Shown one piece after another: positions 1 through 7,620 of a stretch of 64,000 nt of DNA. A program made the translations under genes and the position numbers. Each line of letters begins with the position of its first letter. Within the stretch, counting starts at the first letter, position 1. The notes under the pieces were generated by a model. The model made no database searches. It was not told the DNA's origin and saw nothing but the letters and a program-made list of their open reading frames with translations. This DNA is from Chitinophaga silvisoli (GTDB lineage Bacteria > Bacteroidota > Bacteroidia > Chitinophagales > Chitinophagaceae). The DNA lies in NCBI RefSeq assembly GCF_003412465.1, contig NZ_QTJV01000006.1, positions 496,001 to 560,000 of the forward strand. Direction: 5' to 3'.

Positions 1-246
1 GCGGCGCTGGTAGCCGATAATGCTGACGGTGACGATACTGCCGGGTGTGGCGGACAGGGAGAAGCTGCCATCGGGTTTGGTCACGACACCTTTGTTCCCT
101 CCTTTCACGGCAATAGTAGCACCGGGAATCGGGTTGTTTGCAGAATCGGTGACAATGCCATTAAAGGTTTGCAAATCGTGCTGCTGTGGGTATGCCCGTG
201 CGTACACGAGCAGCAGCAACGCTAAAAAAGCGTAAAGCAATTTCAT
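1..246 (-). CDS. N-terminus of a SusC/TonB-linked outer membrane protein (partial)
   Basis: Only the first 82 codons are in the window; the gene continues beyond the left edge. The translation starts MKLLYAFLALLLLVYARAYP, a signal peptide, and continues into a carboxypeptidase-D-regulatory-like beta-sandwich with the usual phrases GIVTDSANNPIPGATIAVKG, KPDGSFSL and IIGYQRR. In this lineage that domain precedes the plug of SusC/RagA-type TonB-dependent transporters, which import glycans or peptides across the outer membrane with a SusD partner. A different transporter or a non-transporting protein with the same N-terminal domain is possible because the plug is not visible. It reads in the same direction as the SusD/SusC pair to its right. 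Confidence 0.75.
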   Translation of the reverse strand, partial: MKLLYAFLALLLLVYARAYPQQHDLQTFNGIVTDSANNPIPGATIAVKGGNKGVVTKPDGSFSLSATPGSIVTVSIIGYQRR

Positions 247-526
247 AACGTCTTTTTTTTACGTTTAAGTGGAATGTGAGATTAAACAGGTTACATGCAC
301 GACAAGGGCCCTTGCATGCTACTGCAACCAGAGTATAGTTCGTATGGTGTGTACTTTAAATCATCGGTTTAACTACATACAGTGCTACTATCAGTCAGAA
401 TGTTTTTTTCTATAACGGGTAATTCTGGGGTGAATTTAAAATATAATTGTCATTAGAACAATTATAAATAGATTCCAGGGGAAAATAAAGATTAAATTAT
501 ATTTATGCCTTAGAAATTACACCTAT
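247..526. other. intergenic leader of the partial SusC-like gene
   Basis: This gene-poor stretch has the palindrome AAGGGCCCTT at about 306-315 and then GCATGCTACTGC. It resembles the AAGGGAATTCCCTT palindrome followed by TACTGC in the leader of the complete susC gene at 5865-5884. No TAnnTTTG promoter is clear for the left-hand gene. Confidence 0.3.
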
Positions 527-877
527 ATGTCTCTATTTAATGCTGCGGCGGCGAAGAATTTCCTGCGCATTATAGCTATTACTCTTGTGCCGGTTTGTGT
601 GGCCCTGCTGTATCATTTGCTTTTTAGTTTCAATACCTTAGATGATTTATATGGGGTGATGACTGTTGGTTTCCTGTTTGGAGTACCGATGGGACTGGGT
701 GCCCTGGCCATCTTCCTCTCCAGGGGTCATTTCAAGCTGAGTACCCCCTTTAATTTTTATGCGGGGCTATGGGCAAAATGGATTATGCAGGACATCCAGG
801 ACACCATTCTGCAGGTTTTGAAAACGAGGTGCGAAAAAAATAGGGATGTACCAGAAGATACATCCCGTTTTGACTAA
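527..877 (+). CDS. hypothetical small membrane protein
   Basis: I do not recognise a family. The 116-residue product has two hydrophobic segments, about residues 13-34 (IIAITLVPVCVALLYHLLF) and 42-65 (YGVMTVGFLFGVPMGLGALAIF), then a soluble basic tail. It stands alone between two genes on the other strand. Its last codons run through the terminator hairpin at 843-866. A run of seven A at 834-840 lies just before TAG in another frame, so a one-base slip would end the protein before the hairpin. It may be a real short gene, a truncated remnant of a larger membrane protein, or a chance frame. Confidence 0.45.
   Translation: MSLFNAAAAKNFLRIIAITLVPVCVALLYHLLFSFNTLDDLYGVMTVGFLFGVPMGLGALAIFLSRGHFKLSTPFNFYAGLWAKWIMQDIQDTILQVLKTRCEKNRDVPEDTSRFD
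834..866 (-). terminator. terminator after the susCD operon
   Basis: GGGATGTA and TACATCCC pair around an 8-base loop. On the minus strand the stem is followed by a T-rich run, the complement of A7 at 834-840. It lies about 30 bases after the susD stop codon. Confidence 0.75.
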
Positions 878-894
878 ACACTTATCTCTACTTA

Positions 895-2463
895 TCAATT
901 AACATCCCAGAAAATCTTCGTATCCCTGGTATCCTTTGCGGATACTTTAGAATAGTTAGCACTGTTATACAGTTGTTCCGATGACGGATAAAGTAGGCGG
1001 TCGGGAGGTGTACTACCACTGGCAGAAGTAGAGGTAGCAAAGTGCAGCACCGGGTACCCGGTTCTCCTGTACTCTGCCCATGCCTGGCCTGCCTGCAGGA
1101 TGAAGTAGTTCATCCATTTCTGCGTGTAGATTTTAGCCAGTTTCTCCGTAGTGGTTCCGCTGTAGGCGATAGCGCTCTGCAGCAGGAATGTACTGATGGT
1201 GGTAGCTGTCGGTGCGGTGAGTGTTGTATAGTCACCGGTCTTCAGCACCATCTTGTTATTGATACTATAATAGAATGCCGTAGACTGGGTAATACCATTT
1301 TCGTAGTCAGTCTGGGCGGTTCCGATACTCCATCTTTCATCTGCTTCTGCTTTCAGGAAACTTACTTCAGCAGCGGTCATCAGCACGGCCGGAATATTAT
1401 AGTTATAAAAGAATGTAGCACTATCGTAGGTAGCATAGCCACCTGCATCGTATTGTGATGAGGTACCATTGGACGGGAATCCCTTGAAGCCATTTTTACC
1501 GGCATCCCAGAATACATCTGTGCGTGGGTCACCATTGGCCACCATCATGGTATCCAGCAGGTATGCAGGTGCATAGGGATAACCCGTGAATACATCGTTA
1601 AGATCACTTCTCAATGTGGTGCTGTTCATCCAGACTACAGCATTGTAATCATTGGAGGAAATCATCGGATAGGTACCCGCATCATTCAGCATTGTTGTTA
1701 CCTCTGATTTTGCAGTGGACTCATCGTAGTTGCTGATACGCATGAGCAGGCGTAAGCGCAGTGAGTTGGCATAGCGCTGCCATTTGCTCAGGTCACCGCC
1801 AAACATGAGATCTCCGGTGCTCAGTGCAGTGGCCTGTGTAGTGGCCACCGTAGCTGTATCAAAATAAGTATTCAGCGATTTCAGGTTCGTGATCATGGTA
1901 TCGTACAGGCTCGCTGCATCATCGAATTTAGCGTAGCTGAGAGAGCGGGTGGTGTTCAGTGAATTTGATTCTGAGAAAGGAATGTCACCCCAGAGGTCAA
2001 TCATCTGTGATGCCTGGTCATAGACTATTACTTCGGCGATCTTCAGGAACACCACTTGTTCTTCCTGCTGGGAGGCAGTGAGTGCATTGTAGGTGGTCTG
2101 CATCTCACGGTAGTTGCTCATGATACCAGGACCATCGTAGTTGTAGTCAGTACCGGTCACCCCGTCATAGAAATCCACCCAGCGGTTCTCGGTATAAGAG
2201 GTAGAGGGAATATACATTTGTGCGCCGGGAGACAGGGCCACTGTCTGGGAGAAGGCTCCTGTATAAGCCATCACGAATGTATAGTAATCCCAGTAAGAAG
2301 GATGGATCCTTTTGTTCAGGTACATGCCCGAGAGCAATTTACTCATAGAGCCGGTAGTAGTGAGCTCAGGATTCAGGTAGTTTTCATCCAGTTGTTTCTT
2401 ACAGGAGCTGAAGGTACCTGTAAGTAAAGCAAGGAATGCTATATTTAAGAATAGACGTTTCAT
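895..2463 (-). CDS. SusD/RagB-like nutrient-binding outer membrane lipoprotein
   Basis: This 522-residue protein starts with a lipoprotein signal ending TGTFSSC, with the acylated Cys near residue 21, so it should be anchored at the outer membrane and surface exposed. Its length, the early KKQLDENYLNP segment, the TPR-like helical middle and a C-terminal half rich in Asn, Tyr and Trp fit the SusD-like-2 family, in which the protein forms a lid over its SusC transporter and captures substrate. The susC gene lies 28 bases upstream on the same strand, so the two are an operon. Substrate cannot be read from sequence; no glycoside hydrolase is in the same transcription unit. Peptide or glycan are both possible. 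Confidence 0.92.
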   Translation of the reverse strand: MKRLFLNIAFLALLTGTFSSCKKQLDENYLNPELTTTGSMSKLLSGMYLNKRIHPSYWDYYTFVMAYTGAFSQTVALSPGAQMYIPSTSYTENRWVDFYDGVTGTDYNYDGPGIMSNYREMQTTYNALTASQQEEQVVFLKIAEVIVYDQASQMIDLWGDIPFSESNSLNTTRSLSYAKFDDAASLYDTMITNLKSLNTYFDTATVATTQATALSTGDLMFGGDLSKWQRYANSLRLRLLMRISNYDESTAKSEVTTMLNDAGTYPMISSNDYNAVVWMNSTTLRSDLNDVFTGYPYAPAYLLDTMMVANGDPRTDVFWDAGKNGFKGFPSNGTSSQYDAGGYATYDSATFFYNYNIPAVLMTAAEVSFLKAEADERWSIGTAQTDYENGITQSTAFYYSINNKMVLKTGDYTTLTAPTATTISTFLLQSAIAYSGTTTEKLAKIYTQKWMNYFILQAGQAWAEYRRTGYPVLHFATSTSASGSTPPDRLLYPSSEQLYNSANYSKVSAKDTRDTKIFWDVN

Positions 2464-2491
2464 GTTGTGATCTGATTTTTAGCAATGAATA

Positions 2492-5400
2492 TTAGAAGCG
2501 TGCACGCAGACTTGCACCAAGGCTCCGGGTAGGACCTGCAGTACCATTGTCAATACCCTGGCTGGACCAGGAAGAACCTACTGCTACTTCAGGATCTAAT
2601 CCATAAGGCAGAGATTTGTAGAGGTAGAACAGGTTGCGGCCTATCAGTGATAATTGCAGCTGTTGTACATGCAGGCGATTGGTGATCTTCTTAGGCATGC
2701 TGTAAGAGAAGGATACTTCACGCACTTTGATATAACTGTTGCTGAATACTGCAGCGGAGTAATCACCATCAGTACGCCAGTTGAAATTATTCTCATAATA
2801 TGCAGCAGCAGAGATCACCTTGGTATTGGTAGCGCCACTTTCAGTTACCCCTTTCAGGATCACACCATCATGACGATCGCCATTTGCATTGGCGGTATAG
2901 TCAGCCGCTGCATCATCGTTGGATACATAGGAAATACCACCGTGTGCAGCATCCCTGTATTTGAGCGTGCTCTTAAACATACCCGCACCGATCTGGTAGT
3001 AGGTGGGGATAGAGACCAGTTTACCTCCAAAGCGGTAATCGAGTGTGAAGTCCAGCGCAAATGCTTTGTAAGTGATGGTATTTGAGAAACCACCTACTAT
3101 TTTAGGCAGAATATTACCTACGTATTTATAGTTATTTGCATCTACGGTGTAGTAACCATCTGAGTTTACGATCTTGTTACCATTGGCATCGGTTGTCTGC
3201 GGATGTACATAGATATTACCCAATGCATCGCCTACTTCTGAGCGCAGGATCAGGTAACCACCTCCTTCTGTATTGTCGGTAAGACTGGTGAGACCATTCA
3301 GTGCAACCAGTTTATTTCTGTTGATGGCGAAGTTAAAACGGGTATTCCAGCGGAAGTCTTTTTGCTGCACAGGAGTGGCAGTAATCGCTGCTTCCCAGCC
3401 ATAGTTGGAAAGGCTACCGGCATTCATCAGTTCTGAAGTGGCACCACTGGAAGGAGGCGTGCTGGCAGTGAGGATTTGTTTATTCACCTTGTTGTTATAG
3501 TAGCTGAAGTCCACTCCTACCCTGCCATCGAGGAACCTCGCCTCCAGGCCGATTTCAGATTCACGTTTCTGTTCGGATACGATGCTGTTGTTACCAAAAG
3601 AGGAAGCATTCGGCTGTTGGTACAGGATGTTTGCATTATCGTACACTACCGCGTTCTGGTTGTATGCCACGTTTGCAGCGTAGATAGGCGGATGGTTACC
3701 TGTCAGACCATAGGAAGCCCTCAGTTTACCGTAGTTCATCCAGGAAGGCATTTTAAAAACATCGGAGAATACGAAACCTGCATTAACAGATGGATAGAAA
3801 TAAGTGTTCACTCCATCTGGTAAGGTAGAGGTACCTTCGTAACGGCCAGTGGCTTCTAAGTAGAGGAAGCTCTTATAGCTCAGGTTCAGCATACCGAAGG
3901 CTGCCACGTCCAGTTGTGTGGCGCGGGCAGATTGAGCGGTCACAGTACCTGCGGAATTTTGCAGACTGAACCAGTTTTCATCTACAAGCCCATTATTGGT
4001 GGATGTCTTCTGGTAGAGGTAAGTTTGTTTTCTGCCGGAAGCGCCGCCTGTGACAGAGAGATCAAAGTCTTTGCTCACTTTAGGATTGTAGGTGAGGAGT
4101 ACATCGCCGTAGGTGACGTTGTTGTTGCGCTGTTCGGTCGCGTATACACCTGTGTAACCAATTGTAGCCGGCTCGGTGTTGTGTTCCTTGTCCGATGCAC
4201 TCCAGCCGGTGTAGTCACTACCTACACGGCCACGGAACTTCAGGTTGTCGAGCAGGCTTACATTCAGTGTGATGCTGTTGATGAAGCGGTTTTGTGTTTC
4301 ATCATAACTGTCCCGCAGGTTGGTATACAGGTAGTCCAGCAGGTTGGTGGCACGCATTGGATAGATCAGCTTCTCGTCCTGGTCATAGCTGTAGTTGTTG
4401 TACAATACGTATTTATAACCATTGGAGGTTTTGTATTTATCGTAGTAGGTACTCATATCATCCATGCGGCTGAAGAAACCACCATAAGAACCAAAGATGT
4501 TGCTCATGGCGTAGGCGCGGTTGTGGGTGAAGTTGTTATTGTAAGTAGACACGAGATCTACAGATACTTTCTTACTCAGTTTAAGCGTACCGTTGAAGTT
4601 GAAGTTGTTCTTATTCAGTTTGCTTCCTGGCATAATGCTCTTATAGTCCGTGCGGGTATAAGACATGCGGTAACTACCATTCTCATTGGCATTGGAGAGG
4701 GCCATATTGAGGTTGGAGTTGTAACCCTGCTGGTAGAAATCCCTGTAGTTGTTTTTATTCGCTTTGTAGGTACGGGTAGAGCCATCCCAATATTTGACGG
4801 TACTGTTGTCGAACTTAGGACCGAACTGCGCATAGGAGCGGTAGTAAGGGTGCCTGGAACCATCATCTTCTGTTTTCCAGCCCTGGTAGTCAGCGATGCC
4901 GTTGGCAACGTTGGTTTGGGCATCATAGCCGGGCCCATATTCGTTTTGATAATCGGGGCTGTTAGCCAGGTTCTCCAGGTTGAAGTTGTAGTTGATATCA
5001 ATGCCAAGACCTCTGCCTTTGCTACCTTTCTTGGTGGTGATCACTACGACACCGTTGGTGGCTTCAGAACCATAGAGGGCAGATGCGCTGGCACCTTTGA
5101 GGATGGTGAGGCTTTCGATATCTTCAGGGTTGATATCGAGTGCACCGTTGCCATCGATACGGCTATTGGTAGTACCCCATGACTGGGCGGTGAGTGTATT
5201 AAAGTTACGGATAGGGATCCCATCTACTACATACAGCGGCTGGGTGCTCATACCGATAGAAGACACACCTCTTACCTGCACGGATACAGCGCTCGATGCG
5301 CCACCGGGAGCAGATACGATCTTTACACCGGCAGCTTTACCATAAAGTGCGGATGCGAAGTTGGTCGCACCGGTTTGTGTAATCTCTTTAGCGCTGACGG

Positions 5401-5767
5401 TGCTGACAGCATAGCCGAGTGCACGGGTTTCTCTTTTGATACCCATGGCAGTTACGACTACTTCATTCAGGCCTTTCTGATCAGGTGCGAGTTGGACAGA
5501 GCTGGCAGCAGACGCGGCGACTTCCTGTTTTAAATAACCAATGTAAGAGAAGATAAGCGTTGCGCCGGGAGCGACTTTCAAAGAGAACTTACCGCCTTCG
5601 CCGGTACCGGTACCATTACTGGTGCCTTTTTCCTGCACACTTACACCCACGAGTGGGTTCCCTTTTTCATCCAGTACTGACCCTGAAACTGTTTTCTTTT
5701 CCTGTGCAATGGCTCCGAAAGCGCATAGCAGGAACAGGACCGTACATACAATAAACGACCTTTGCAT
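2492..5767 (-). CDS. SusC/RagA-family TonB-linked outer membrane transporter
   Basis: The 1091-residue protein has a signal peptide ending CAFGAIAQ, a carboxypeptidase-regulatory-like domain at about 24-95 (GSVLDEKGNPLVGVSVQEKG), the linker LNEVVVTAMGIKRETRALGY typical of SusC, a plug domain carrying NPEDIESLTILKGASASALY and GVVVITTKKG, and a long beta-barrel that ends in aromatic RARF. It should import its substrate through the outer membrane using TonB energy, with the SusD protein encoded 28 bases downstream as lid. The 650-base upstream region is dyad-rich and may be the control region. No sigma/anti-sigma pair is adjacent. Length and domain order are normal for the family. Confidence 0.95.
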   Translation of the reverse strand: MQRSFIVCTVLFLLCAFGAIAQEKKTVSGSVLDEKGNPLVGVSVQEKGTSNGTGTGEGGKFSLKVAPGATLIFSYIGYLKQEVAASAASSVQLAPDQKGLNEVVVTAMGIKRETRALGYAVSTVSAKEITQTGATNFASALYGKAAGVKIVSAPGGASSAVSVQVRGVSSIGMSTQPLYVVDGIPIRNFNTLTAQSWGTTNSRIDGNGALDINPEDIESLTILKGASASALYGSEATNGVVVITTKKGSKGRGLGIDINYNFNLENLANSPDYQNEYGPGYDAQTNVANGIADYQGWKTEDDGSRHPYYRSYAQFGPKFDNSTVKYWDGSTRTYKANKNNYRDFYQQGYNSNLNMALSNANENGSYRMSYTRTDYKSIMPGSKLNKNNFNFNGTLKLSKKVSVDLVSTYNNNFTHNRAYAMSNIFGSYGGFFSRMDDMSTYYDKYKTSNGYKYVLYNNYSYDQDEKLIYPMRATNLLDYLYTNLRDSYDETQNRFINSITLNVSLLDNLKFRGRVGSDYTGWSASDKEHNTEPATIGYTGVYATEQRNNNVTYGDVLLTYNPKVSKDFDLSVTGGASGRKQTYLYQKTSTNNGLVDENWFSLQNSAGTVTAQSARATQLDVAAFGMLNLSYKSFLYLEATGRYEGTSTLPDGVNTYFYPSVNAGFVFSDVFKMPSWMNYGKLRASYGLTGNHPPIYAANVAYNQNAVVYDNANILYQQPNASSFGNNSIVSEQKRESEIGLEARFLDGRVGVDFSYYNNKVNKQILTASTPPSSGATSELMNAGSLSNYGWEAAITATPVQQKDFRWNTRFNFAINRNKLVALNGLTSLTDNTEGGGYLILRSEVGDALGNIYVHPQTTDANGNKIVNSDGYYTVDANNYKYVGNILPKIVGGFSNTITYKAFALDFTLDYRFGGKLVSIPTYYQIGAGMFKSTLKYRDAAHGGISYVSNDDAAADYTANANGDRHDGVILKGVTESGATNTKVISAAAYYENNFNWRTDGDYSAAVFSNSYIKVREVSFSYSMPKKITNRLHVQQLQLSLIGRNLFYLYKSLPYGLDPEVAVGSSWSSQGIDNGTAGPTRSLGASLRARF

Positions 5768-6360
5768 TGATTTGCGAATTTTTGTTGATAATATAGAGTG
5801 TGTTAAAGCAAAACTTCCCCCTGCTGTGTTATGAACACAGCCTGATAATTTTAATTTTTTAAATAAGGGAATTCCCTTTACTGCGTGTGCACTTCGCAGT
5901 TAGTATTAATTTATGACAATCGTTTCCCCTTTACGGCACTGGTAAGTGCAGTTTAAACTGTTTTTGAAAATAGTAATCCCCTTACCACAGGTGTGACATG
6001 CGGTTGAGTGTTGTTTTTAGAAAATAGCTTCCTGTTACTGCACGTGATTCATGCAGTGATTGAGATTTTGGAAATTATTCCATCAGTGTAGGTAATACAC
6101 AGCTAAGTTTTTCCTGTTAGAATTTCAAGTAATAGCTCTTCTTTTTTTTAGATCATTGTTCCAAATCGACAAGTTTTCCTGCAACAATTACAGTTAGGAT
6201 AAAAATGGAAATAAAACTCTACAGGTGAAGGTTAGATGGAGAAGGAGCTCTCTATAGGAGAGTAAAATGATGTGTTAAACTTAGGTAAAGTTTTTAGAAT
6301 TAACAAAACATATTATTAAACAAGTGAAAAGATGCATAATGTGTGATAAAAAAATATTGA
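5768..6360. promoter_or_regulatory. dyad-rich leader upstream of susC
   Basis: About 590 bases without a gene. They hold CTGTGTT-atg-AACACAG (5824-5840 region), the perfect palindrome AAGGGAATTCCCTT (5865-5878), ACTGCG-N9-CGCAGT (5880-5900), CAGTTTAAACTG (5949-5960) and ACTGCA-N9-TGCAGT (6037-6057). Two of them share the form ACTGCR-N9-YGCAGT. They may be operators or leader hairpins of the susCD operon; no clear TAnnTTTG promoter was found for it. Confidence 0.45.
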
Positions 6361-6418
6361 AAAGGGCTTGTATCAAAAGTAATTTCAACAGGAAATTTAC
6401 TTTTAATACAAGCCCTTT
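6361..6418 (-). terminator. long hairpin, member 1 of a shared terminator family
   Basis: The 22-base arms 6361-6382 and 6397-6418 pair with one mismatch. The stem holds CTTGTATCAAAAGTAA and its ends are A/T rich on both sides. It follows the stop of the 89-residue membrane protein. The core recurs in the hairpins at 7563-7616 and 17230-17314. Confidence 0.75.
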
Positions 6419-6423
6419 CACCA

Positions 6424-6693
6424 CTAAATAATCTTTTCTAAAACAATCACTAAAAGTATAGCGGCTGCAATGAGGAGTGGTCTGAAGAATAATGGCTTTC
6501 GCTTTTTAACAGCAAATGCTGATGCTGTATATAATGCAATGAATGCAGACAGCAATATGCAACCCGTGGAGACTTCTTCGGTAATGAGTAAGGATAATGC
6601 CACAGGTATAAAAAGCAGGCTGAGTGTAACAGGGATATCTTTGTACCGCTGTGCCTTGATCTGCCTGCGAAGGGAACGTATGTTAAGTATCAT
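6424..6693 (-). CDS. small membrane protein of unknown function
   Basis: The 89-residue product has a basic start (IRSLRRQIKAQRYKD) and three hydrophobic stretches at about 22-37, 42-62 and 71-87, so it is probably an inner membrane protein. I do not recognise a family. It lies 40 bases downstream of peptidase E on the same strand and just before a strong hairpin, so it is probably the last gene of a two-gene unit with pepE. Confidence 0.6.
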   Translation of the reverse strand: MILNIRSLRRQIKAQRYKDIPVTLSLLFIPVALSLLITEEVSTGCILLSAFIALYTASAFAVKKRKPLFFRPLLIAAAILLVIVLEKII

Positions 6694-6733
6694 ATTTAAT
6701 ATTTAGGAGCTGGCGGCGAATTAGAAGTCGAGC

Positions 6734-7435
6734 TTAGATTTTAATGTCACTGCCTGCAGCTAATTCATAAGGTGTTTTGCCTTGTTCAAATATTTTGGCA
6801 GGCATACTGCCTTCGAGGCGGATCTCATTTCCTTTGATACGGATCCAGCTGCCTTCGCGCAGACCGATTACCGGAATAGATTGTTGGGTATGAAATTCAA
6901 GAATACGGGTTTCCCTGGTTTCGCCCATATGTGGTACACCGGGAATTGGTTCCTGGTAGTGAGGATTCAGGTTGTAGGGCATTAAACCCATAGTCTGGAA
7001 ACTAGGCGGATATACAATCGGCATATCGTTGGTAGTCTGCATATTGACACCTCCGATATTGCTACCGGCGCTGGCACCGATGTAAGGGGTGCCTTTGGAG
7101 ACAACTTCACTAAGCAGGTCCATCAATTTGAGTTCATGTAGTTGTTTTACCAGTACAAAGGTATTGCCGCCGCCGGTAAAGAAGCCTTTAGCTTCCCGGA
7201 TGGCCTGTACGGGATCGGCGAAGGTATGGAGACCTTTTACAGTGATGCCGGTGCCGGCAAGACCTGCTGCAGCACGGGCAGTATATTCATCGTGCGAGAT
7301 GCCACCGGGCCGTGCGTAAGGAATGAAGACGATTTCCTCGATGCCGGCAAAAAGTTCCTGCATGACCGGAAGGAGGTACTGGAGGTATTTTTCACCATAG
7401 AGTGTAGAAGTACTGGCAAGTACAACGTTTTTCAT
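6734..7435 (-). CDS. pepE: peptidase E (alpha-aspartyl dipeptidase)
   Basis: The protein is a cytosolic serine peptidase of family S51 that cleaves dipeptides with N-terminal aspartate. Visible features are the nucleophile region YIGASAGSNIGG, the GGGNTF loop, PYARPGG, and the C-terminal half with NPHYQ and GLREGSWI. From the Met at 7435 it has 233 residues, close to the usual 229. The frame is open to another Met at 7462, but a -7 promoter element (TACCTTTG) covers 7460-7467, which would place the transcript start near 7453, so the start at 7435 is preferred. A small membrane protein follows 40 bases downstream. Confidence 0.9.
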   Translation of the reverse strand: MKNVVLASTSTLYGEKYLQYLLPVMQELFAGIEEIVFIPYARPGGISHDEYTARAAAGLAGTGITVKGLHTFADPVQAIREAKGFFTGGGNTFVLVKQLHELKLMDLLSEVVSKGTPYIGASAGSNIGGVNMQTTNDMPIVYPPSFQTMGLMPYNLNPHYQEPIPGVPHMGETRETRILEFHTQQSIPVIGLREGSWIRIKGNEIRLEGSMPAKIFEQGKTPYELAAGSDIKI

Positions 7436-7459
7436 GAATATTGGTTTAGTATGATGGGG

Positions 7460-7467
7460 CAAAGGTA
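7460..7467 (-). promoter_or_regulatory. candidate -7 element of the pepE promoter
   Basis: On the minus strand the sequence TACCTTTG matches the Bacteroidota consensus TAnnTTTG. It lies 25 bases before the preferred pepE ATG. No convincing TTG element at the normal -33 distance was seen. Confidence 0.45.
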
Positions 7468-7562
7468 TATATAAGTTCTATGATGAAAAAGGCAATCGGG
7501 GGATGGGGAGCAGTTGAGGATAAAAAAGCGGGTTAACGGAGTTTTAATATTTATACCATAAA

Positions 7563-7616
7563 AAAGCGGTTGTATGAAAGGTAATTTTGGGATTTCACTT
7601 TTCATACAACCGCTTT
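7563..7616 (-). terminator. long hairpin, member 2 of a shared terminator family
   Basis: The arms share a 17-bp perfect stem (AAAGCGGTTGTATGAAA with its complement) and an imperfect inner part. It lies just after the stop codon of the TonB-dependent receptor. The core GTTGTATGAAAGGTAA is a variant of the one at 6361 and 17230. Confidence 0.75.
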
Positions 7617-7620
7617 CTAT

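Noticed and set aside
3914..5182. 422-codon plus-strand frame inside susC
   Set aside because: Antisense to the SusC gene; an effect of codon composition.
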